Shown here piece after piece: positions 1 through 7,587 of a stretch of 33,372 nt of DNA. The DNA lies in assembly GCF_943192995.1 (NCBI RefSeq), contig NZ_CALPCP010000040.1:1-33372 (forward strand), in the 5' to 3' direction. The notes below the pieces were generated by a model, which ran no database searches, was not told where the DNA came from, and worked only from the letters and a program-made list of their open reading frames with translations. Both the position numbers and the translations under genes were made by a program. This DNA comes from Flintibacter muris. Lineage in GTDB: Bacteria > Bacillota > Clostridia > Oscillospirales > Oscillospiraceae. Positions within the stretch are counted from its first letter, which is position 1, and each line of letters begins with the position of its first letter.

Positions 1-255
1 CTGGCGGAAGAGATAGCGGACTTTTACCACACGGTCAATATGCTGCATCCATTCCGGGAAGGCAACGGCAGAGCACAGCGGGTCTTTTTTACACAGTGGA
101 TTCGCAGCCTTGGGTGCGATTTTGACCTGAGCCCTGTGGATCCAGATGCGTTCATGATTGCCACGGTCTATGCGGCGCAGGGTGTTATGGATCAGTTGGT
201 TGACTTTTTTGAGCAGACGATTGAGCGGCCGCAGATGGGAATGCGGATGAACTGA
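1..255 (+). CDS. Fic domain protein, C-terminal part (cut by window start)
   Basis: The frame is open from base 1, so the gene starts outside the window. The visible 84 residues contain the Fic active-site loop HPFREGNGR near residue 16, matching HPFx(D/E)GNGR. In that motif His is the catalytic base, Glu/Asp binds Mg2+ and the Arg binds nucleotide phosphate. Fic proteins transfer AMP (sometimes other phosphate groups) from nucleotides to target proteins, and many are toxins paired with a small antitoxin. The motif looks intact, so an active enzyme is plausible. Whether an inhibitory antitoxin helix or gene exists cannot be seen, because the N-terminus and upstream gene are missing. The product ends about 60 residues after the motif, normal for the family. 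The next gene is convergent. Confidence 0.85.
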   Translation: MAEEIADFYHTVNMLHPFREGNGRAQRVFFTQWIRSLGCDFDLSPVDPDAFMIATVYAAQGVMDQLVDFFEQTIERPQMGMRMN

Positions 256-817
256 CGATCTTGGCTTTGACGTTATGCTGGGCGGCAACTTGCTGCTCAG
301 CATTTTTGCTCTCTGGGGTCTCTACTTTTATCTTCGCAGATTCTTGCACATATCCCCGCCGAAATCCGCCTGTTTTGCGGCGGCTGTAAGGACAGAGGAA
401 AACCAGACCCCCGAGTTGACCCCAGAGGGTGAAAAATGACCCCCGCACTGACTCCCGTGAAATTCCGGAAAACCACCTGTGACAGCCACCTTGTGAAAAG
501 GCGGAACATGGCGGTTTTCTCTCTGGATTTGCTGATACTGACCACCTGCCACAGCAAAAAGTTGAAATTCCGACCACCTATGGAAAAGCCCCGACCCGCT
601 CTGCGGGGCGGTGTGGCTGGCCGGGGGGCGCGTAAGCGACCCCCGGCCTTTATCCTGCACTTTTTTCGACCCCCCGGCTCACCTGCCACTTTCGGTTATG
701 CTAACTCCGCTGGTTGGCGCACACCGGCCACACGCTTTTGACACGGCGGCGTTTGCGATGGACTGCGGCTTGTTACCTTCCGGATAGCAGCGAGGCCACA
801 CAGCGGCGCACAGGCTG
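256..817. other. 562-bp gene-poor region with GC-rich hairpins
   Basis: This lies between the convergent Fic gene and the HTH gene. It holds a strong inverted repeat, GGCCGGGGG at 619-627 pairing with CCCCCGGCC at 640-648 and followed by TTTAT, which could act as a plus-strand terminator. A smaller CCCCG/CGGGG stem sits at about 587-606. A plus-strand open frame at 436-741 has no ribosome binding site and an implausible Pro/Arg-rich composition, so I do not call it a gene. The segment resembles non-coding DNA downstream of replication-type genes on mobile elements, but no specific function is supported. Confidence 0.5.
619..648. terminator. GC-rich stem-loop, possible terminator
   Basis: A perfect 9-bp stem (GGCCGGGGG / CCCCCGGCC) encloses a 12-nt loop and is followed on the plus strand by TTTATCC. 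The short T run makes it only a moderate intrinsic terminator. It lies between two convergent genes, where a terminator would be expected. Confidence 0.4.
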
Positions 818-1252
818 TCACGCTGAGTGCGCACTGTCACTGCGGAGCGCAAGTGCTTGTGCGACTCGCTGACGTTCAGCTGCCACATCCATCTGCGCCA
901 TCTGCTGTTCATAGAACTGATCCAGCGCCAGCTGGATCGGACAGATGGTGTAGAGCAGATTGCCGTTGCGCTTCAGGCCAGCCTTGGTGGTGACGGATGT
1001 GTTCTCTGTACTGATGAGCTGCCGCTCCTCCAACTCGCACACATACTTGCGGACGGTGTTGGCGCTCATCCTCACTGCTTTGCCAATGGTCTTGTAGCTG
1101 GGCCAGCACTGGTACGTCTTCCTGTTCTCACAGCAGAGCAAGTACGAGTAGACAGCCAGTGCGCCGGGCGACAGGCCCAGCAGGAATATCTCGTTGGGCA
1201 GCTGGAAGTAGTTCTTGACTGGATCATGCTTGGGCCGCGGTGTGTACTTCAA
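818..1252 (-). CDS. Winged-helix (HTH_36-type) replication-initiator-like protein
   Basis: This 144-residue protein has a helix-turn-helix core at about residues 10-95, containing FLLGLSPGALAVYSYLL and a recognition-helix-like segment TIGKAVRMSANTVRKYV. The arrangement is typical of the N-terminal winged helix in replication initiators and replisome organisers of Firmicutes plasmids and conjugative elements. The C-terminal domain of a full RepA is missing, so it may be a stand-alone regulator or a short initiator. I place the start at TTG (1252) because AAGGAGG lies 6 nt upstream and the TTG overlaps the TGA stop of the excisionase-like gene, implying translational coupling. An in-frame ATG at 1285 lies inside the upstream gene and is less likely. 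Family assignment is moderately sure; the exact role is inferred. Confidence 0.75.
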   Translation of the reverse strand: MKYTPRPKHDPVKNYFQLPNEIFLLGLSPGALAVYSYLLCCENRKTYQCWPSYKTIGKAVRMSANTVRKYVCELEERQLISTENTSVTTKAGLKRNGNLLYTICPIQLALDQFYEQQMAQMDVAAERQRVAQALALRSDSAHSA

Positions 1253-1461
1253 TCTGCACCTCCTTGGGTGTGCTGCGACACCCACTCTGCGAATTTCTCT
1301 TTGGGCACTACGAGCCTGCTGCCGATTTTGAGAACAGGAAAATACGGTTCGTGCATCAGTTCGTACCCACTGGACGGTGAGATGCCCAGCACCTTTGCCA
1401 CCGTTGCTGCGTTCAGGAACAGCGGCAGTTCGTCGTAGCTCCTGTAGCTGGATTCTTTCAT
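1249..1461 (-). CDS. Excisionase-family (HTH_17 / MerR-like) DNA-binding protein
   Basis: This 70-residue protein has the pattern FLNAATVAKVLGISPSSGYEL followed by a LKIGSRLVVPKEKFAEWV wing, the signature of small excisionase/HTH_17 proteins. These bind element ends or regulatory DNA and steer recombinase direction, or act as local repressors. The start is chosen at the ATG at 1461, with AAAGGAG about 12 nt upstream. An upstream in-frame ATG at 1527 would add a basic, poorly conserved-looking 22 residues. The gene is coupled to the downstream HTH gene (TTG/TGA overlap). Two imperfect direct repeats begin about 58 bp upstream of the start and could be its binding sites. No integrase lies next to it, so the recombinase it serves, if any, is elsewhere. 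Confidence 0.75.
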   Translation of the reverse strand: MKESSYRSYDELPLFLNAATVAKVLGISPSSGYELMHEPYFPVLKIGSRLVVPKEKFAEWVSQHTQGGAD

Positions 1462-1518
1462 GTTGCGCTTGAACTCCTTTTCTGTTGAGTCAGTTTTTCC
1501 TCTGCCCTTATGCGCTGA

Positions 1519-1565
1519 CTCCCTCATCCTTCTACCACAATCTCTGATGGCTGAAACCGAACTCT
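1519..1565. repeat. Imperfect direct repeat, copy 1
   Basis: This 47-nt unit contains ACCACAATCTC, TGGC and CGAACT blocks. It recurs 90 bp to the right at 1609-1655 with roughly three-quarters identity. It sits upstream of the excisionase-like gene, so operator or excisionase-binding-site function is plausible but not shown. Confidence 0.55.
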
Positions 1566-1608
1566 CCTATAAGTGAGTTTACAAAATGTTTACCAATTCA
1601 GAGAGTAG

Positions 1609-1655
1609 CTCCCCTTATCCCTATACCACAACCTCCGGTGGCCAAAAGCGAACTT
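1609..1655. repeat. Imperfect direct repeat, copy 2
   Basis: This is the partner of the repeat at 1519-1565, with the conserved blocks ACCACAACCTC, TGGC and CGAACT in the same order and spacing. The 90-bp period, close to a whole number of helical turns of about 10.5 bp (8.6 turns would not be), does not by itself argue for looping. The pair could equally be a relic of duplication. Confidence 0.5.
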
Positions 1656-1685
1656 TTATTTTCCGTCCAAAAAAATCTGTGCTAC

Positions 1686-1760
1686 AGAAAAAATCACCCG
1701 CCAGAACTGAGCCTGGCGGATGATCGTATCGGAAACTTTTTGGGTGATGATGAGCTGTAT
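1686..1760 (-). terminator. Orphan terminator repeat T1
   Basis: Read on the minus strand, the stem CCGCCAG / CTGGCGG (1719-1698) is followed by GATTTTTTC, the form of an intrinsic terminator. No minus-strand gene ends nearby, because the next operon starts on the plus strand at 1907. The hairpin and its flank up to about 1760, including TGATGATGAGC and CTGTAT, recur at 7858-7940 with about 80% identity. There the copy is the functional terminator of the module 2 sigma operon. T1 therefore looks like the leftover end of a displaced homologous operon. Confidence 0.6.
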
Positions 1761-1850
1761 TTCTTTGTTTAGGCGAAGCAGTTTTTGAAACCTCGATACA
1801 AACCGTTAGGGCGAGGACCTCAACCAGAAATAAAAAACTTTTCTTTTTTC

Positions 1851-1879
1851 TGCAACGATGTTACCCTGTCATACGAATA
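1851..1879 (+). promoter_or_regulatory. Candidate ECF-type promoter of module 1
   Basis: TGCAAC (1851-1856) carries the AAC core typical of ECF -35 elements. It is followed after about 17 nt by CGAATA (1874-1879) as a -10-like element, 28 bp before the sigma gene. The same layout (TGTAAC, 16 nt, CGTTAA) precedes the module 3 sigma gene, so autoregulation by the module's own sigma factor is likely. This is inferred from motif likeness only. Confidence 0.5.
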
Positions 1880-1906
1880 TATCAATAAGGGAAAGGCGGT
1901 GAGGCT

Positions 1907-2443
1907 ATGGAGCAGGAGAGCAAGTGGATACGGAACATCCAGCGCAGCGGCTCCCGTCAGGCGGCGGAGAAACTGGTGGAGCGGTACTACGATGAGATAT
2001 ACATCTTTATCTACCGCCAGACCGGACACAAGGAGGATGCCATGGATCTGACCCAGAGCATCTTCCTTGCGGTCCTCCGGGCGCTTCCCTCCTACGACCC
2101 GAAGAAGGCCGCTTTCCGCACCTGGCTCTACCGTATCGCCGCCAACAAGGTCATCGACGCCCGCCGCCAGTCCCGGCCCATGACTACGCCGTTGGAGGAA
2201 ATCGAACTGCCTGTTCAGGAGGACTTTGTCTCCCAGATTCATGACCGGGAGCTGCTGGAGCGGATTGAGGACTATGTGTCCGGGTTGTCTCCCTCGCTTC
2301 AAGCCGTGTTTCGGCTAAGGCTCTACGGGGAACAGAGCTTCGGAGAGATTGCCGCCGCCCTGGGTCAGTCGGAGCCGGCGGTGAAAAGCCAATACTACCG
2401 CCTTCTGGGGCGGATCAGAGAGGAGTTTGATCCACATGGATGA
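1907..2443 (+). CDS. ECF (extracytoplasmic function) RNA polymerase sigma factor, module 1
   Basis: This 178-residue protein has the two-domain ECF layout. Region 2 spans about residues 25-88 (KEDAMDLTQSIFLAVL... FRTWLYRIAANKVIDARR), which binds core polymerase and the -10 element. Region 4 spans about 120-172 (LRLYGEQSFGEIAAALGQSEPAVKSQYYRLLGRI), the helix-turn-helix for the -35 element. It redirects RNA polymerase to a small regulon, most often including its own operon. The start is the ATG at 1907 after AAAGGCGGTGAGG. The gene overlaps the next by 8 bp and heads a five-gene operon with a membrane protein and an ABC transporter, so it probably controls export or stress at the cell envelope. 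No zinc-finger anti-sigma is present; the following six-TM protein may take that role. Confidence 0.93.
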   Translation: MEQESKWIRNIQRSGSRQAAEKLVERYYDEIYIFIYRQTGHKEDAMDLTQSIFLAVLRALPSYDPKKAAFRTWLYRIAANKVIDARRQSRPMTTPLEEIELPVQEDFVSQIHDRELLERIEDYVSGLSPSLQAVFRLRLYGEQSFGEIAAALGQSEPAVKSQYYRLLGRIREEFDPHG

Positions 2444-3152
2444 AAAAATCCCCATGCCCACAGGCGAGGAACGGCAAGCAGCCATCCGGCGCATTGTGGA
2501 GTTGAGCGGGGTAGAGCAGAGAGCCAGGCGGCGGAGTATTCCCCTGTCCGTGGTGTTTTTCGGGGTAGAGGACTGCCTGTTTCTCCCTGTGCTGGCGGCG
2601 CTGCTGTGCCTGATTCCAGGTGCGGCAATCGCACGCTTTGACCCCATGGCTCCGATGCTGTTTCTGTTTTCTCCCGCCCTGTACGCTGCCCTCCATCTGC
2701 TGACTGCCTGGAAAGACACAGCAAGCGGCGTCGCGGAGTGGCGGCGGAGCTGCAAACTCTCGGCCTGTACCCTTCTGGCTCTGCGGATGTTGGTATTTGG
2801 AGGTTTGGCAGTGATCGTGTGCGTCCCCACCAACATCCTGCTGTGGCTGACCTCCGGGCAGAGCTGGTCTTTGGCCTGGATGCTGGGCCTGTCCTTTTCC
2901 AGTCTGTTTCTCTACGCTGCTCTGACACTGTTCTGCCTGAGGTTCCGCCGAGGAATGGTGCTTCCCCCTGCTTTTTGGGGCGTAACCGGACTGCTTCTGC
3001 TGGTTTGGGAGCGGGGAGGTGAACTGCTGTTTCGGGTTCCCGTACTCGTCCTGTTTTTCCTGTCTGCCGCCGGGCTGGCATACTGTGTTTTGACTCTGGA
3101 GCGGATGCTCCGTTATCCCAACCGAGGAGGTCGTTTTTATGCTTACGGTTGA
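2436..3152 (+). CDS. Six-TM membrane protein, possible anti-sigma partner
   Basis: This protein of 238 residues has a charged cytoplasmic N-terminus of about 40 residues (rich in E, R and K). About six hydrophobic segments follow at roughly 44-64, 72-92, 110-134, 148-170, 175-192 and 200-221. I do not recognise a named family. Its place directly after an ECF sigma gene, overlapping it by 8 bp, and its soluble N-terminus facing the cytoplasm fit a membrane-bound anti-sigma or sensor, but it lacks the HxxxCxxC zinc motif seen in the module 3 anti-sigma. The start is the ATG at 2436, with GGAG 10 nt upstream. An in-frame TTG at 2427 sits on top of the Shine-Dalgarno sequence. It overlaps the ABC ATPase gene by 14 bp. 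It could instead be an extra transporter subunit. Confidence 0.7.
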   Translation: MDEKIPMPTGEERQAAIRRIVELSGVEQRARRRSIPLSVVFFGVEDCLFLPVLAALLCLIPGAAIARFDPMAPMLFLFSPALYAALHLLTAWKDTASGVAEWRRSCKLSACTLLALRMLVFGGLAVIVCVPTNILLWLTSGQSWSLAWMLGLSFSSLFLYAALTLFCLRFRRGMVLPPAFWGVTGLLLLVWERGGELLFRVPVLVLFFLSAAGLAYCVLTLERMLRYPNRGGRFYAYG

Positions 3153-3990
3153 ACACGTTACCAAATGCTATGGTAAATTTGCCGCCCTGGAGGACATCTC
3201 TCTGCAATTTACTTCTGGGGTTTACGGTCTGCTGGCTCCCAATGGGGCAGGCAAGACCACCCTCATTAAAATGCTCACCACCCTGCTGTTTCCCACTTCC
3301 GGGCAGATTTTGTGGGAGGGGGAGGACATCCACGCTCTGGACGAGGATTACCGGGGGCTGCTGGGCTACCTGCCACAGGAGTTCGGCTACTATCCCGGTT
3401 ACACTCCCCGGCAGTTCCTGCGCTACGTTGCCGCCCTCCAGTGTATCCCCCGGAAAGAGGCTGATCGGCGGATCAGCGAACTGCTGGAGTTGGTGGGGCT
3501 GTCCGATGCGGAACACAAGAAAATGCGGCAGCTGTCCAACGGTATGCGCCATCGAGTGGGCATCGCCCAAGCCATGCTCAACGATCCCCGGCTTCTGATT
3601 CTGGACGAGCCTACCGCCGGCCTGGACCCCAGAGAGCGGGTGCGGTTCCGTAATTTGATCCACTCTTTGGCGGAGGATCGCATTGTCATCCTCTCCACCC
3701 ATATCGTCTCCGACATTGAAACCATCGCCGGGCAGATCGTCATGCTCCGGGACCACAGGCTGTTCTGCTGTGACAGCCCGGCGGGGATCTGCGGCAAAAT
3801 GAAAGGCCGGGTGTTCGAGGTCCCGGCGGGGACCGCTCTGGAGGAAAATCAGTTCCTCCTCAGTGAGCGGCAGGGGGAGAATGGAACGCTTCTACGTATC
3901 TTCAGCGACACCCCGCCCCAGGGCACTGTCCCGGTGACGCCCAGCCTGGAGGACGCCTTCCTCGCCATCTACCGGGAGGGGCAGGTATGA
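3139..3990 (+). CDS. ABC transporter ATP-binding protein
   Basis: This 283-residue ATPase has all nucleotide-binding motifs: Walker A APNGAGKTT (33-41, with Ala in place of the usual first Gly), Q-loop Gln80, signature LSNGMRHRVG (132-141, degenerate relative to LSGGQ), Walker B LLILDEP (152-158) and the H-loop His188. It resembles the ATPases of ABC-2 type exporters (drug, lantibiotic or bacitracin export). It energises the two permeases that follow. The last 80 residues form a C-terminal tail common in ABC-2 ATPases. The start ATG follows GAGGAGG, and the gene overlaps both neighbours (14 bp upstream, 4 bp ATGA downstream). The substrate is unknown; the sigma-factor linkage suggests an envelope-damaging compound or a self-made peptide. 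Confidence 0.95.
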   Translation: MLTVEHVTKCYGKFAALEDISLQFTSGVYGLLAPNGAGKTTLIKMLTTLLFPTSGQILWEGEDIHALDEDYRGLLGYLPQEFGYYPGYTPRQFLRYVAALQCIPRKEADRRISELLELVGLSDAEHKKMRQLSNGMRHRVGIAQAMLNDPRLLILDEPTAGLDPRERVRFRNLIHSLAEDRIVILSTHIVSDIETIAGQIVMLRDHRLFCCDSPAGICGKMKGRVFEVPAGTALEENQFLLSERQGENGTLLRIFSDTPPQGTVPVTPSLEDAFLAIYREGQV

Positions 3991-5132
3991 GGCTGCTGCG
4001 GTATGAGTGGGGCAAGCTGGCCCGCCTACCCGCCTTTTGGGGTGTGCTGGCTCTGTGTCTGGCCTTCAACTGTCTGCTCATTGGTAGCGGGGACCGCTGG
4101 CGGTGGGAGTGGAACGAAGCCGCTGCCCTGACCGGCGGGTTGGGCCAGCGGGTAGATACCGACTTTCTGGATGGGCTGCGGCAGCAACCACAGTCGGAGC
4201 ATCGGGATTACCTGCTGTCCGCCGCAGAGGGTATGACGGACATCTATGTGGACTACGATCTGAAATCTCTCTCAGGCTTTTACAACGGTTACGTCAAAAG
4301 CTCCCCTACAGCGGCGGCTTTGATGGAGCGCAAATATGACCGACTGGCAGAGCGAATTGCCCATCTGTCGGAAACGGGGGCGGCTATGGACTGGTATGGC
4401 GGTCCGGCCAGCCACAACGTCCACCAGTTTCTCTACGGGGCCTTGATGCGGGCCATCCTCACCGAGGGGGCGGTGCTGGGGATGCTGTCCATGCTGTTCC
4501 TGCTGGGCTATGAAAACCAGCAGCGGACGGCGGCGGGGGTGTACGCATCTCGCACCGGGCGAAAGCTGTGCCACTGGAAGGTGCTGGCCGGGGGCATTTG
4601 GGCGCTGGCGATCTATCTGCTGCTGGCAGCGGTTACATTGGTCATGTTTTTGGTGTTCTGGGACTGGAGCGACATCTGGAGCGGTAGTGTATCCAGTCAG
4701 TTCAACTATGTCATTGATATGTTTGTCCGTCGCCCCTTTTTCACCTGGGCAGACTTTACCGCCGGGAGTTACCTCGTGTCGGTAGTGGGGCTGGGCGGAC
4801 TGCTGACTGTGGTGTTCGCTCTGCTGGCAGCAGTCTGCGGGACGCTGGTACAGAATATCTACCTGTCCGCCCTGGCGCTGACCCTGCTGCTGTGTGGAGG
4901 TGCGGCGGCTCAGGCCCTCTGCGCCCAGGTTGGACTTTGGATGGGCTATGCCTTGCTGACCTTCCAACCGGTCAGTGTTTGGCTATATGTCAATGGCTGG
5001 TTTACCGAACTGGGCTTGAACGCTTTTGTTCCCTGGCAGGAGACCGTTGGCACAGGGTTGAGCCTGACAATTTGCGGCCTGGGGACTGCGCTGGCATTGA
5101 GGCGCTTTGGCAGAAAGGATGTATCAACATGA
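3987..5132 (+). CDS. ABC-2 type permease, first subunit
   Basis: This 381-residue membrane protein begins with a TM helix (about residues 13-31). A soluble extracytoplasmic stretch of about 115 residues, rich in Arg, Asp and Tyr, follows. Then come five more hydrophobic segments from about residue 150 to 370. The profile of one N-terminal helix, a large outer loop and a helix bundle is typical of ABC-2 type permeases of peptide or drug exporters. It overlaps the ATPase gene by 4 bp (ATGA) and the second permease by 4 bp, so the three are co-translated. No export substrate can be read from the sequence. Confidence 0.85.
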   Translation: MRLLRYEWGKLARLPAFWGVLALCLAFNCLLIGSGDRWRWEWNEAAALTGGLGQRVDTDFLDGLRQQPQSEHRDYLLSAAEGMTDIYVDYDLKSLSGFYNGYVKSSPTAAALMERKYDRLAERIAHLSETGAAMDWYGGPASHNVHQFLYGALMRAILTEGAVLGMLSMLFLLGYENQQRTAAGVYASRTGRKLCHWKVLAGGIWALAIYLLLAAVTLVMFLVFWDWSDIWSGSVSSQFNYVIDMFVRRPFFTWADFTAGSYLVSVVGLGGLLTVVFALLAAVCGTLVQNIYLSALALTLLLCGGAAAQALCAQVGLWMGYALLTFQPVSVWLYVNGWFTELGLNAFVPWQETVGTGLSLTICGLGTALALRRFGRKDVST

Positions 5133-6298
5133 GCTTGTTTTGGCAGGAGCTGAAAAAGATCTGGCGGCCCGGCATTTTGGCGGGCATTGTTTTGCTGGGG
5201 CTGATCTATTATTACATGTTCCCCAGCTTCTATATTGAGCATTTTTCCAACGGTCCCTCAGCCCAGGACGAGTTCGATTTGTCGGTGGAGTGGGTGGCGC
5301 AGTATGGACCTACCTTGGAGCCAGAGGAGCGGGCAGAGTTGGACAGCAGGCTGGCGGAGGAGATTGCCATATTTGACCGACAGCTGGAGGAAATCCCCGA
5401 AGCCGCAGCGGTGGGTGTGACCGACTACAACAGCTTTCAGACTTTTTCTGGTCGGCGCGACCACGATGAAATGGAGATGCAAGCGGAGCGGAAGATCCGA
5501 AACCGCACTAACTGCGATACGATCTCGATCATCCAGCAGATGCTGGAGCGTTATGACGACCCAAGAGACTATCTCCGGCAGCATGACTATTTCGAGTCCT
5601 ACACCCCACAAGAGAAAGCACAAATGCTGGCGGTAAACAGTTGGCCCAGGAGCCTCCTGAGCGGGTCGGTGATGGATTCCACCGACTACTATCTCAAGTA
5701 TCTGGCCCAATGGACAGCCATAAGTGTCATTCTGCTGCTGTCACCCACCCTGGTGCGGGACCGGCTGCGTCGAACGAGACCCCTCCAGTGGGCCAGCCGG
5801 CGGGGAAGGAGGATTCTGCATACCCAGCTGGCGGCAGGACTGGTCTCCGCATTGCTGCTGAGTGCGATGAATATGACGGTTTACGCCATTCCGTTCTTGG
5901 CTCAGGGTCCTCTCGCGCTGAAAGACTGTCCCCTGGGCAACTCGGTCTGGGCCGTTGGAACGCCCTGGTTCAACTGGACTTATGGGCAATATCTGGCCGT
6001 TTTGGTCGGGATGGTGCTGGCCCTGGGACTGGGAATTGGTGCTGTGACGCTGTTCCTTTCCCGGTTCAGCGACAACTATGTATCTATGCTGCTGAAAGCC
6101 TTCCCGCTGTTTGTGGTCATGGGCGGGTTCTTTGCCACGTGGGTGGTGGGCGGCGCGTTCTTCTTCCGACCCACCTGGGATTATGCGGAGTTTTACGTGT
6201 CAAAAGGTGCGGAGGCGGTCTGCATCGCAGTGCTACTGATTGTGGGCGCGGCGCTGGCGGGATGGAGCTGTTTCAGGCAGAGAAAACTGGAGTGCTGA
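5129..6298 (+). CDS. ABC-2 type permease, second subunit
   Basis: This 389-residue protein has the same plan as the preceding permease. One N-terminal TM (about 14-32) is followed by a charged extracytoplasmic loop of about 180 residues, then about six TMs from residue 195 on. The start is the ATG at 5129 inside the ATGA overlap with the previous stop; the frame stays open upstream to 4892 but only as a shadow of the first permease. Together with the ATPase it would form a heterodimeric exporter. It is the last gene of module 1. I see no convincing terminator before the convergent AT-rich gene whose stop is at 6382. Confidence 0.85.
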   Translation: MSLFWQELKKIWRPGILAGIVLLGLIYYYMFPSFYIEHFSNGPSAQDEFDLSVEWVAQYGPTLEPEERAELDSRLAEEIAIFDRQLEEIPEAAAVGVTDYNSFQTFSGRRDHDEMEMQAERKIRNRTNCDTISIIQQMLERYDDPRDYLRQHDYFESYTPQEKAQMLAVNSWPRSLLSGSVMDSTDYYLKYLAQWTAISVILLLSPTLVRDRLRRTRPLQWASRRGRRILHTQLAAGLVSALLLSAMNMTVYAIPFLAQGPLALKDCPLGNSVWAVGTPWFNWTYGQYLAVLVGMVLALGLGIGAVTLFLSRFSDNYVSMLLKAFPLFVVMGGFFATWVVGGAFFFRPTWDYAEFYVSKGAEAVCIAVLLIVGAALAGWSCFRQRKLEC

Positions 6299-6381
6299 AC
6301 AAATATAGGATGTGGACATTATGAGTATTGGATTATGCGACTCAAACGGACCTTTGAAAGTAGTTAGTTCAGAGGGAATTG

Positions 6382-7536
6382 TCATCTATCTTCAGATGGA
6401 AATTTTATTTCAGGATAATTTTCGTTCAATTTTTTAATTTGGTCGACATCCAACGAAAACTCCTGAATTATATTGCTGAAAAGTTCCAAAGAGAAATCGC
6501 TAATGCTTCGAAAACTTAACCCTAAACAAGCGATAAACAGCCCGTTCATAGACCAATTGCTAATATCTTTATCATTTTTGAATACAGATGACAATGGAGT
6601 GTATTTTTTCCCTTTTAACTTTGTCATCACAGTTTGAAAATAGATATAGAGTAGGTAGTGTCGATAATGCTCTAATTCCAAATATGTATTAGCCTGATGA
6701 TATTCCTTTAGTGAAGTGAAAAATATCTTTCCATATACAATTTCAAAAATTTTTCGTTTAATTTTATATTTATCATATCCGCGAGCTATTCCAATAGTCC
6801 TCAATAGTTGCATTTCCGGGGTGGAGTGTCCACGGGACATAAACCAAGTGAGAGGGGAATGCAGAAGTATCGATCCTATAACTAGAAAAAAATTTTGTCC
6901 TAAAGAAAAGTGATTTTTCACAGAACATTTTATAAATTCAAATGTTACGCAAGAGTAGGATTTTTTTCGCTGAAAATAAGTTCTATCCTCAAATGCACAA
7001 AGTAAATCGAATTTTTCTTGCATTTTTTCTTGATAGTCAAATTCATATGGTGGGAACGCTTCAAAAACTTGACACATTTCAGTAATGCTTTTTATTTTGA
7101 AAGGTTGAGATATAGATAAATGTATTCCACACCAAAGAGGTATAGCAGAAACAATTTGAAGCAAATTTTGTATAGTATAAAAATTATTGTAATGTGATAG
7201 ATGGAGAATCAAGAAAGCGCAGAACACATATATAAAATGATATTGGAATATCATCATAAATATATAATCACAAATTTTAAAGCGGAGTTTTGTGATTAGC
7301 GATAACTTTTTAATATCCTCAGTCAAATATTCCAAAAAAACAAAAGTAGTTATCAATAATAAAGCAAGGCTGTATGAAATACGGAAGATTTGAAAAAAGG
7401 CGGTCGCATATGCGAACAGATACAGTAAGAACATACGTTGGTTCTCCCTGAAGTTTGTATATGATATGACGGTAATACATGCTATGATATAAATCGCAAA
7501 AAGGTTACTGCTAAATAATTCTTCCACAACAATCAC
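6382..7536 (-). CDS. AT-rich membrane protein with GT51 (transglycosylase)-like motifs
   Basis: This 384-residue protein has about four TM segments in residues 8-145, then a soluble-looking region with three spaced motifs. These are AFEDRTYF (181-188), RGHSTPEMQLLRT (235-247) and KRKIFE (260-265). They recall glycosyltransferase family 51 motifs I-III in order: EDxxF with the catalytic Glu, GxSTIxQQ, and RKxxE with the second Glu. GT51 enzymes polymerise lipid II into glycan strands at the outer membrane face. Here the motifs are diverged and spaced more closely than in penicillin-binding proteins, and the N-terminal multi-TM region is unusual. Activity is therefore uncertain. Base composition is far more AT-rich than its neighbours, indicating recent transfer. 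The start at 7536 has no clear strong Shine-Dalgarno. A sigma-A type promoter lies at 7558-7587. Confidence 0.6.
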   Translation of the reverse strand: MIVVEELFSSNLFAIYIIACITVISYTNFRENQRMFLLYLFAYATAFFQIFRISYSLALLLITTFVFLEYLTEDIKKLSLITKLRFKICDYIFMMIFQYHFIYVFCAFLILHLSHYNNFYTIQNLLQIVSAIPLWCGIHLSISQPFKIKSITEMCQVFEAFPPYEFDYQEKMQEKFDLLCAFEDRTYFQRKKSYSCVTFEFIKCSVKNHFSLGQNFFLVIGSILLHSPLTWFMSRGHSTPEMQLLRTIGIARGYDKYKIKRKIFEIVYGKIFFTSLKEYHQANTYLELEHYRHYLLYIYFQTVMTKLKGKKYTPLSSVFKNDKDISNWSMNGLFIACLGLSFRSISDFSLELFSNIIQEFSLDVDQIKKLNENYPEIKFPSEDR

Positions 7537-7557
7537 CTCACGCCTACTTGTACCTAC

Positions 7558-7587
7558 ATTATAGCATAAATTGTAAATAAATGTCGA
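7558..7587 (-). promoter_or_regulatory. Sigma-A type promoter for the GT51-like gene
   Basis: On the minus strand TCGACA (7587-7582) is followed after 18 nt by a perfect TATAAT (7563-7558), 22 bp before the ATG at 7536. The -10 is ideal, while the -35 is weak but acceptable. It indicates the AT-rich gene is transcribed independently of the flanking sigma modules. Confidence 0.55.

Noticed and set aside
436..741. Open frame of 101 codons on the plus strand
   Set aside because: No ribosome binding site, an Arg/Pro-rich product and overlap with a GC hairpin; likely non-coding.
1519..1655. Possible CRISPR repeats
   Set aside because: Only two imperfect copies, with no regular spacer array or cas genes.
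2395..3756. Long minus-strand frame opposite the ABC operon
   Set aside because: Antisense to clear ABC transporter motifs; low-complexity product.
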